Source: an uncultured Eubacteriales bacterium
GTDB taxonomy: Bacteria; Bacillota; Clostridia; Christensenellales; Borkfalkiaceae
Assembly (NCBI GenBank): GCA_900548285.1
Contig: URKE01000055.1
Coordinates: forward strand, 1 to 11,556
Reading direction: 5' to 3'
Length of the DNA stretch: 11,556 nucleotides
Below are positions 6,465-11,556 of the stretch, one piece after another; position 1 is the stretch's first letter; each line of letters opens with the position of its first letter. Both the position numbers and the translations under genes were made by a program. The notes under the pieces are model-generated. The model was not told where the DNA came from, ran no database searches, and saw only the letters and a program-made list of their open reading frames with translations.

Positions 6465-7172
6465 ATGGATAAGATAATTATAGCGATTGGCGGAGGCGAA
6501 CTCCGCGAGAAACAGACGTCTGAAATCGACAGACAAATTTCCGGATTGGTTAAGAAAAAATGCGAAGGTCGCAGACCGACCGCCTTATTTGTCGGCACGG
6601 CAAGCCACGACAGTATGCCTTATTACAACAGTTTTCATAAGACCTACACGGGGCTTTTCGGGCTGAAAACCGATTGCGCTCTTACGGTTTACGGCGAAAT
6701 GAATTACGAAAAAATAGAGGGAAAATTTCAGAAAGCCGATATGATATACGTCGGTGGCGGGGACACGCTCTTTATGCTTGACAGTTGGGAGAAGAGCGGT
6801 ATAAAAAAACTTATTCTCGACGCCTACGACAGGGGAGTGATAATAAGCGGCTTGTCCGCCGGGGCGATATGCTGGTTCGACGAAATGTTTACGGACAGCG
6901 CGGGTGCGGAATACGAATTCAAAAAAGCGCTCGGCGTTTTAAGCGGCGGAGCATGTCCTCATTTCGATAAGAGAAAAGCCGACTTCGAGAACAAAATATC
7001 CGACGCTGTCGTTAATCAATATATATGTATCGAGGACCTTTCCGCGGTTATGTTTGTGAACGGCGCGTTAAAATGCGCGTCGGATTCTGCCGGAAATTCT
7101 TACGTTGCGAACGTAAAAAACGGCAAAATCTCGTATAATATCATAAGCAAAAGTGATTTTTCACAGTCTTAA
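6465..7172 (+). CDS. S51 family peptidase (peptidase E / dipeptidase E-like)
   Basis: Encodes 235 residues with the class-I glutamine-amidotransferase-like fold of S51 peptidases. IIIAIGGGEL at 4-13 is the N-terminal strand and glycine turn. MIYVGGGDTLFML (93-105) is the conserved GGG(N/D) loop. GLSAGAICWFDE (129-140) holds the nucleophile Ser131 in the GxSAG elbow. GGACPHFD (161-168) supplies His166. E190 or D191 in CIEDLSAV is the likely third residue. Characterised relatives cleave Asp-X dipeptides or cyanophycin fragments; the substrate here cannot be told from sequence. No signal peptide is seen, so it is cytosolic. It is a single-gene unit with its own promoter and appears leaderless. 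A weak hairpin lies after the stop, but no convincing terminator. Confidence 0.93.
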   Translation: MDKIIIAIGGGELREKQTSEIDRQISGLVKKKCEGRRPTALFVGTASHDSMPYYNSFHKTYTGLFGLKTDCALTVYGEMNYEKIEGKFQKADMIYVGGGDTLFMLDSWEKSGIKKLILDAYDRGVIISGLSAGAICWFDEMFTDSAGAEYEFKKALGVLSGGACPHFDKRKADFENKISDAVVNQYICIEDLSAVMFVNGALKCASDSAGNSYVANVKNGKISYNIISKSDFSQS

Positions 7173-7236
7173 AGAGAAAATTCGTCTTTTTTTATAAGAA
7201 CGTCATTTTACAGTCACTCTATACACATAAAGCAAC

Positions 7237-7256
7237 TTTATAATATGTATTATAAA
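7237..7256. promoter_or_regulatory. Perfect 9+9 bp palindrome / -10 region upstream of the two-component operon
   Basis: TTTATAATA (7237-7245) is the exact inverse of TATTATAAA (7248-7256) around TG. The left arm contains a perfect TATAAT (7239-7244). At the matching distance upstream I see no acceptable -35 box, so this promoter may need an activator, or the palindrome may be an operator covering the -10. Autoregulation by the downstream response regulator is possible but is inference. Confidence 0.5.
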
Positions 7257-7288
7257 AAAGCGCGGTCTATGCGCGCGAAAAAACAGAC

Positions 7289-7293
7289 GGAGG
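7289..7293 (+). promoter_or_regulatory. Strong ribosome binding site of the response regulator
   Basis: GGAGG lies 7 nt before ATG 7301, fixing the start. A short GC hairpin, GCGCG (7260-7264) with CGCGC (7272-7276), sits upstream in the leader. The consensus site contrasts with the two genes in this window that lack any such site. Confidence 0.85.
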
Positions 7294-7300
7294 TCATACA

Positions 7301-7978
7301 ATGTACAGAATATTAATAGTAGACGATGAGGCGAAAATAAGAGAAGTTCTTGCGGAGTACGCGGAATTCGAGGGTTTTGCTTCCGATCAGGCCGCAGACG
7401 GAATGGAAGCGGTCAACAAGTGCAAAAACGAAGACTACGACCTTATCCTTATGGATATAATGATGCCGAAACTCGACGGTTATTCTGCCGTAAAAGAAAT
7501 AAGAAAATTCAAGGACATCCCTGTTATAATGCTTTCGGCGAGAGGAGAAGAGTACGACAAACTCTTCGGCTTCGAAATCGGCGCGGACGATTACGTGGTG
7601 AAGCCTTTCTCGCCAAAGGAAGTCATGGCGAGGGTTAACGCCGTTCTCAAGAGAAACGCTCAGGCAAAATCGCCCAAACAGAACAATTCCGTTCTCAAAT
7701 TCGAGGGGCTTGAAATCGATATGCTCGGCAGAAACGTTTTCGTGGACGGAGTTAAAGCCGAACTCACGCCGAAAGAATACGAACTTCTGTTTTATATGGT
7801 AAATAATAAGGATATAGCCCTTTCGAGAGAAAAACTCCTTTCGGACGTCTGGGGTTATGATTTTTACGGCGACGACAGAACGGTTGACACCCATATCAAA
7901 ATGCTCAGAAGCAACCTTAAAGAATACAGAAAATTTATCGTTACGTTGAGAGGAATGGGCTATAAATTCGAAGTATGA
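7301..7978 (+). CDS. OmpR/PhoB-family response regulator
   Basis: Encodes 225 residues. The receiver domain (1-118) has the acidic pair Asp8-Asp9, the phosphoacceptor Asp52 in LILMDIMMP, Ser79 in MLSARG and Lys101 in VVKPFSP, so all the switch residues are present. A short linker (about 119-130) leads to a winged-helix DNA-binding domain (131-225) with ELTPKEYELLFYMVNN, the recognition region RTVDTHIKMLRSNL and the final GMGYKFEV. It should bind DNA as a dimer when phosphorylated by the kinase encoded immediately downstream, whose ATG overlaps its stop as ATGA. The target genes are unknown; the leader palindrome at 7237-7256 is one candidate site. Confidence 0.96.
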   Translation: MYRILIVDDEAKIREVLAEYAEFEGFASDQAADGMEAVNKCKNEDYDLILMDIMMPKLDGYSAVKEIRKFKDIPVIMLSARGEEYDKLFGFEIGADDYVVKPFSPKEVMARVNAVLKRNAQAKSPKQNNSVLKFEGLEIDMLGRNVFVDGVKAELTPKEYELLFYMVNNKDIALSREKLLSDVWGYDFYGDDRTVDTHIKMLRSNLKEYRKFIVTLRGMGYKFEV

Positions 7979-9426
7979 AAAAGGATTATTTCAGAAAACT
8001 GAAATTTAACGTTCTGCTTTATTTCTTGCTTTTCACGGCGATTATCATCGGTTCGCTCTGGTTTTTTCAGATTTTCTTTCTCGAAAATTACTATCAGTCC
8101 GAAAAAATGAAAAGTCTTAATAACTTCGGCAACACGCTCTGCAGCGAACCGAGAACAAGCGCAGAATTCGACTCTTCGGTCGCGCAATGCACCGAATCGG
8201 GTATCCGTGTTTTCGTCGCGACGAAAATTACCGTCGGAGAATCCGATGACGGCAGCAAAAGATTCGATTTCGTCAGCATTCTCGATATGTCGAGAAATGC
8301 CGTTATAAACGACAAATCGCCGGAATACGATTTCGTTAATAAAGCGATCGACAAATATTGTAACGGTGAGAAAACCGGTATTATTACGGACGAAAATAAA
8401 ACGGCTAACGCGTTTTTCTTCTGCTCGAAATCCGAAGCGAACAGCGACGATACAATCATTCTTACTTGTTCGAGAGAAAAAATCACCGAGGCGATTACCG
8501 TTATCAGACGCCAGTTTCTGATAGTTACGATTATAGTCGTCGCGGTGGCTGTTTTCCTTGCGTTTTATTTTTCCGTGCGCCTTTCAAAACCTATCGACGA
8601 AATGTCGGATTCGGCAAAAAAATGGGCGCAAGGCGACGCAAACGTAAACTTCAGACCATGCAAGGGCGCGTACACCGAAATAAACGAACTCGGCGAGGCG
8701 TTGAACTTCGCTAAAGACGAAATTTCAAAGTCCGGAATGTTGCAGCGCGATTTGCTTGCGAACGTTTCTCACGACCTGAAAACTCCGCTCACCATGATAA
8801 GAGCGTACGCCGAAATGATAAGAGATATTTCCGGCGACAACAAGGAAAAACGTGAAAAGCACACGCAGGTTATCATCGACGAATCGGACAGACTTTCCAT
8901 GCTTGTAAACGATATACTCAACCTTTCCAAACTTCAGTCGTCCGTCGACGAGCCGGACGTTTCGGAAATAAATCTCTCCGAACTTACCGAAAGGGTAATC
9001 GGCAGATTTTCCGATTACGTTGAAAAAGAAGGCTACACGATCGAGGATCACATCGCGCCCGATCTGATAACGGTTGTCGACGAGAAAAAAATCGAGCAGG
9101 TTATTTACAATCTTCTCGGAAACTCGATAAACTATACGGGCGAAGATAAAACCGTAAAGGTTTTTCTCACGGCGGAAAACGATTATATATTGCTTGAAAT
9201 CATCGATTCCGGCAAGGGTATTTCGCAGGAAAAAATCGATACGATCTGGGAAAGGTATTACAGATTTTCCGAAACGAACACCCGCCCCGTAAAAGGAACG
9301 GGACTCGGACTTTCGATCGTAAAAGCCATTCTCGATTCGCATAAACTTCAATACGGCGTGCGCAGCAAAAAAGATTGCGGAAGCAATTTCTTCGTTAAAT
9401 TCAAAAGGGTGAAAAACAATGGATAA
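7975..9426 (+). CDS. Membrane sensor histidine kinase
   Basis: Encodes 483 residues. Membrane helix 1 is at about 12-36, an extracytoplasmic sensor domain at about 37-178, helix 2 at 180-201 and a HAMP segment at about 202-250. The dimerisation and phosphoacceptor helix has His266 in VSHDLKTPL. The ATPase domain follows: the N-box NLLGNSINYT (379-388), the G1 box DSGKGI (411-416), the F-box region ERYYRF (426-431) and the G2 box GTGLGLSIVK (441-450). All boxes are intact. The sensor domain is not recognised beyond a possible Cache/PAS-like strand pattern. It contains five cysteines (56, 72, 129, 150, 165), unusual for an exposed domain in Firmicutes. It is coupled to the regulator by ATGA and overlaps the following membrane gene by 8 bases. 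Confidence 0.96.
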   Translation: MKKDYFRKLKFNVLLYFLLFTAIIIGSLWFFQIFFLENYYQSEKMKSLNNFGNTLCSEPRTSAEFDSSVAQCTESGIRVFVATKITVGESDDGSKRFDFVSILDMSRNAVINDKSPEYDFVNKAIDKYCNGEKTGIITDENKTANAFFFCSKSEANSDDTIILTCSREKITEAITVIRRQFLIVTIIVVAVAVFLAFYFSVRLSKPIDEMSDSAKKWAQGDANVNFRPCKGAYTEINELGEALNFAKDEISKSGMLQRDLLANVSHDLKTPLTMIRAYAEMIRDISGDNKEKREKHTQVIIDESDRLSMLVNDILNLSKLQSSVDEPDVSEINLSELTERVIGRFSDYVEKEGYTIEDHIAPDLITVVDEKKIEQVIYNLLGNSINYTGEDKTVKVFLTAENDYILLEIIDSGKGISQEKIDTIWERYYRFSETNTRPVKGTGLGLSIVKAILDSHKLQYGVRSKKDCGSNFFVKFKRVKNNG

Positions 9427-10468
9427 CGATTATCTGAGAGTAAATTCAAAATCGGACGACGCAGAAATCGTTACGAGCGAATTCGACGTAAAAAAAGAGC
9501 AGGTAAAGACGGAAGGACCGAAAAAACTCACCGTTATGTCGATTTTGTTCAGCGGGAGAAAAAAACACGGTCAGAACCTCCGTTCCGTACCTTTGCCGAC
9601 GTTCAAGGGTAGTTTTACGGCTTTTTTGGCTCTTTCTTTTCTGGCGGTTTTTGTTCTTTTCATTGCGATTATAACCAAAACGACAGAGTTGTTTATTTTC
9701 GACGCGTTGCTTATCGCGCTTATGATTCCGATTGCGTCGATAACTCTGTTTTCCGACCTGGACACAAGGAAAAACGTTTCCCTGACGGAAATCATCTGCG
9801 CTGTGGTTACGGGCGTTTTCGCTTACGTTCTCATTAATTTTATCGATTCGTATATCGTTACGGCGCTTTCCGATTATCAGAGTATCGTTTCGATCGTTTC
9901 GATTGTCTTTTCTGATGTGTTTCTGTTCATCATTTCGTTTTTTTACGTAAAATTGATGAAAAAGGACGACATATTCGCCGCGATACTGATTTGCATCGGC
10001 ATATATTCGGGTTATCTTGTCGCAAGAACCACGATTAATCTTATAACGTCGCTCTGCGTCAGCGTTACGGTTGTGTCGAGCGATTTCAAAGCCATAGTTT
10101 TCGACGGCAAGTCGAACGAATTCGGCAGAGCGGCAAATTCGTTCGTGAAAAATATTTTGTCGGACGGAATTTATTTTCCGTTCCTTTCGGTGTGCTGGGC
10201 AACAATCTGCGCGGGAGTTATCGGTTTAACCGCCCTTCCGTTCAGAGAAGTAAGAGAGCATAAAGTAACTTACACCCTCTTTTTGCTTATTCAGATTATT
10301 CTGCACGTCGTTTCGTCTTTCACGTCGACGTTGCGGTTTTACAACGTACTCATTTCGTCGCTGTGCTTTATCGTTTCGCTTTTCTGCGCCGTAAGAATGT
10401 TGAATTTCTCGCTTTCCAAGTCGACTTTATCTAAACAGACGGAGGTTGATATCGATGTATCCCGATAA
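9419..10468 (+). CDS. Polytopic membrane protein, possibly a PrsW-like protein without catalytic motif
   Basis: Encodes 349 residues. A charged cytosolic region of about 60 residues comes first, then roughly eight membrane helices (near 66-86, 93-112, 124-143, 158-178, 186-208, 253-275, 284-303, 306-326). The segment IPIASITLFSDLDTRKNVSLTEIICAV in its position and shape recalls the PrsW family, where an (F/Y)Y-x-N/D...NVS segment precedes the catalytic helix. The later LLIQIILHVVSS recalls the HALWD helix of PrsW. However, the Glu-Glu motif expected at the start of the fourth helix reads Ser165-Asp166, so the protein would be a poor protease. This alignment is by eye and uncertain; it may be an unrelated membrane protein. 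The ATG lies inside the kinase gene end, and the gene overlaps lgt by 14 bases, so it belongs to the operon and may be an accessory of the two-component system. Confidence 0.85.
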   Translation: MDNDYLRVNSKSDDAEIVTSEFDVKKEQVKTEGPKKLTVMSILFSGRKKHGQNLRSVPLPTFKGSFTAFLALSFLAVFVLFIAIITKTTELFIFDALLIALMIPIASITLFSDLDTRKNVSLTEIICAVVTGVFAYVLINFIDSYIVTALSDYQSIVSIVSIVFSDVFLFIISFFYVKLMKKDDIFAAILICIGIYSGYLVARTTINLITSLCVSVTVVSSDFKAIVFDGKSNEFGRAANSFVKNILSDGIYFPFLSVCWATICAGVIGLTALPFREVREHKVTYTLFLLIQIILHVVSSFTSTLRFYNVLISSLCFIVSLFCAVRMLNFSLSKSTLSKQTEVDIDVSR

Positions 10469-11240
10469 TTTGTTCTGGAACGTAAATTTATATAATATAT
10501 GCCTTACGATAGGTTTGCTTTGCGTAATCTTCGTTCTCGATAAATATCTCGAGAAAAGAAAAGTGCCTGCCAAAGTCGAGAATTTTTATCTCATCGTCGG
10601 CGTTTTAACGATAGGTTTGGGTATTCTCAGCGCAAATCTCTTTCAATCGGTTTATCATTATATCGAAACGGGAGTTTTCACTTTTGACGCGGGAATGACT
10701 TTTTACGGCGGGCTTATAGGCGGGATAATCGTTTTCTTTATCGGTTTTTTCGTATTCGGAAAGATTATTTTCAAAGAAAAAGAACATATCAGATACTTTT
10801 CGGACTTGGCGGCTGTCGCGCCGTGCTGTATAACCATAGGTCACGCTTTCGGCAGACTCGGTTGTCTGTTTGCGGGATGTTGTTACGGAAAGGAGATGCA
10901 CGGCTTTCCGGGGCTTAAAATGACCGTATGGCAGAACGGAATGAAAGTGACCGGGTACTTTTTGCCGACTCAACTTTACGAATCGATTTTCCTTTTTGTC
11001 CTTTTTGCGGTAACGAGCGTACTGTATTTCAAGAAAATCGACTGGACGTTCGTTGTTTATCTGGTCGGATACGGAATATGGAGATTTTTCATCGAATATC
11101 TCAGAATCGACGACAGAGGAGTTCTTATTCCGGGGCTTACGCCTTCGCAATGGATATCGCTCGGTCTGATAGCCGCCGGTCTTGTTATAGCCGGTTTTAA
11201 GATTTATAAGATAATAAGTCTTAAAAAGCGTAAAGAATAA
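10455..11240 (+). CDS. lgt: Lgt-like prolipoprotein diacylglyceryl transferase, divergent
   Basis: Encodes 261 residues from ATG 10455. The start is set by GGAGG at 10441-10445, 9 nt upstream and inside the preceding gene; TTG 10446 is too close to that site. The protein has about seven membrane helices. Lgt hallmarks are FDAGMTFYGGLIGG (77-90), GHAFGRLGCLFAGCCYG (129-145), PTQLYES (171-177) and RFFIEYLRIDDRG (210-222), the last with the family's catalytic-type arginine. Lgt attaches diacylglycerol from phosphatidylglycerol to the lipobox cysteine of preprolipoproteins. Two deviations stand out: the His of HGGLIG is Tyr84, and the Asn of the GRxGN signature is Cys137, followed by AGCCYG. Similar GCCYG variants occur in Clostridia, so this may be a second, specialised homologue rather than the housekeeping enzyme. 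It is the last gene of the two-component operon. Confidence 0.88.
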   Translation: MYPDNLFWNVNLYNICLTIGLLCVIFVLDKYLEKRKVPAKVENFYLIVGVLTIGLGILSANLFQSVYHYIETGVFTFDAGMTFYGGLIGGIIVFFIGFFVFGKIIFKEKEHIRYFSDLAAVAPCCITIGHAFGRLGCLFAGCCYGKEMHGFPGLKMTVWQNGMKVTGYFLPTQLYESIFLFVLFAVTSVLYFKKIDWTFVVYLVGYGIWRFFIEYLRIDDRGVLIPGLTPSQWISLGLIAAGLVIAGFKIYKIISLKKRKE

Positions 11241-11250
11241 TTGAAACATC

Positions 11251-11287
11251 AGAATCCTGCGACGATTTTCGCTCGTCGCAGGATTTT
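11251..11287 (+). terminator. Intrinsic terminator of the two-component/lgt operon
   Basis: AATCCTGCGACGA (11253-11265) pairs perfectly with TCGTCGCAGGATT (11273-11285) around the 7-nt loop TTTTCGC. The stem can extend by a G-T and an A-T pair. The T-run is short (four T) before an A-tract, but the 13-bp stem is strong. Confidence 0.88.
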
Positions 11288-11316
11288 AAAAAAAGTGAAA
11301 ATCAAATGTAAAACGC

Positions 11317-11345
11317 TTGCTAAAAAAAAATAAATGTTGTATAAT
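11317..11345 (+). promoter_or_regulatory. Promoter of the tRNA-Pro gene
   Basis: TTGCTA (11317-11322), a 17-bp A-rich spacer and TATAAT (11340-11345). The predicted start is near 11352, giving a 5' leader of about 14 nt before the mature tRNA. Confidence 0.8.
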
Positions 11346-11365
11346 ATCAAACGTTGCGAATATAG

Positions 11366-11442
11366 CGAGGTGTAGCGCAGTTTGGTAGCGCGCTTGGTTC
11401 GGGACCAAGAGGTCGTGGGTTCAAGTCCCGTCACCTCGACCA
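11366..11442 (+). tRNA. tRNA-Pro, anticodon CGG
   Basis: A 77-base cloverleaf. The acceptor stem is CGAGGTG (11366-11372) with CACCTCG (11432-11438), then discriminator A and an encoded CCA (11440-11442). The D-stem is GCGC/GCGC with loop AGTTTGGTA. The anticodon stem is CTTGG/CCAAG with loop TTCGGGA, giving anticodon CGG at 11400-11402 and G37, which is typical of proline tRNAs. The T-arm GTGGG-TTCAAGT-CCCGT has two wobble pairs. It reads CCG proline codons. Confidence 0.97.
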
Positions 11443-11447
11443 TGGTA

Positions 11448-11478
11448 AAAGAGGTGGAACGTCGGTTCAACCTCTTTT
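11448..11478 (+). terminator. Probable terminator after tRNA-Pro, likely bidirectional
   Basis: AAAGAGGTGGAAC (11448-11460) pairs with GTTCAACCTCTTT (11465-11477) around GTCG, with one mismatch in 13 bp. Four T occur at the 3' end, then GCTTTATC. A four-T run also exists in the opposite orientation, so it could serve a gene on the other strand. Confidence 0.65.
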
Positions 11479-11556
11479 GCTTTATCATGCCAGCCAAGAA
11501 CAAAACGAACCGTGGTCTGACGGCGAGTTTTTGACTAATACATCGTTACGCTCGCG
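11479..11556. other. Right edge without a firm gene
   Basis: The bases after the hairpin contain no supported gene. On the minus strand a frame is open from the right edge to a TGA at 11487-11485 (about 23 residues, ending KNSPSDHGSFCSWLA). It could be the C terminus of a convergent gene that shares the hairpin. The stretch is too short to judge. Confidence 0.3.

Noticed and set aside
7171..7190. Weak hairpin AAAGA/TCTTT followed by T-run after the S51 gene
   Set aside because: A 5-bp AT-rich stem is too weak to call a terminator, although the T-run makes some termination possible.
8725..9351. Minus-strand open frame of 208 codons
   Set aside because: It is antisense to the catalytic core of the histidine kinase and has no recognisable features or ribosome binding site.
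10605..11249. Minus-strand open frame of 214 codons
   Set aside because: It is antisense to lgt and basic and low in complexity, as expected for a shadow frame.
11249..11503. Minus-strand open frame of 84 codons with VEVTGLEPTTSWSRTKRATKL
   Set aside because: It is antisense to tRNA-Pro; this peptide is a well-known false gene made by translating the complement of tRNAs.
11366..11556. tRNA 3' end as an attachment site for an integrated element
   Set aside because: No integrase gene and no repeat of the tRNA end are visible in the short sequence that follows.

Overview
The window looks like chromosomal DNA of a low-to-mid GC Firmicute, most likely an uncultured or gut-type member of the Clostridia. 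The reasons are the scpA-scpB / DUF2953-like / gerW(ytfJ) / dacF / rluB order, Clostridia-type protein sequences, AGA/GAA/AAA-rich codon use, and promoters with TATAAT -10 boxes and 17-bp spacers. All confidently called genes are on the + strand. I see no transposase, phage gene, CRISPR array or rRNA.

Layout. (1) 1-258: possible tail of an upstream gene, then a small protein with eight cysteines. (2) 342-2806: an M50 site-2-type protease gene, scpA and scpB, translationally coupled, with a consensus promoter in front and a strong intrinsic terminator behind. (3) 2841-4795: a DUF2953-like membrane-anchored protein, the GerW/YtfJ sporulation-type protein and a DacF-type D,D-carboxypeptidase, each overlapping the next. 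An AT-rich palindrome sits on the dacF stop codon. (4) 4877-6398: rluB (23S rRNA pseudouridine synthase) and an acidic helical protein of unknown function, then a terminator. (5) 6430-7172: an S51-family peptidase gene with its own promoter. (6) 7237-11287: a four-gene operon of response regulator, histidine kinase, polytopic membrane protein and Lgt-like diacylglyceryl transferase. A 20-bp palindrome lies in the leader and a 13-bp-stem terminator closes the operon. (7) 11317-11477: tRNA-Pro(CGG) with promoter and terminator. The last 80 bases hold nothing certain.

How the genes work together. Sections 2-4 are chromosome segregation (ScpAB kleisin and partner of SMC), cell-wall trimming (DacF), sporulation-type genes and rRNA modification, a conserved housekeeping neighbourhood in spore-forming Firmicutes. 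The usual spmA-spmB pair between dacF and rluB is absent. Section 6 is the most accessory-like part: a two-component system co-transcribed with two membrane proteins, which suggests an envelope-sensing unit.

Most notable signals. The M50 and S51 genes have consensus promoters placed so that transcription should begin at or within a base of the ATG, and neither has a Shine-Dalgarno; both look leaderless. The membrane protein in the two-component operon resembles a PrsW-type protease without its Glu-Glu motif. The Lgt-like protein lacks the usual H of HGGLIG and N of GRxGN. The kinase sensor domain carries five cysteines. No clearly new multi-gene system (defence, biosynthetic or mobile) was found.
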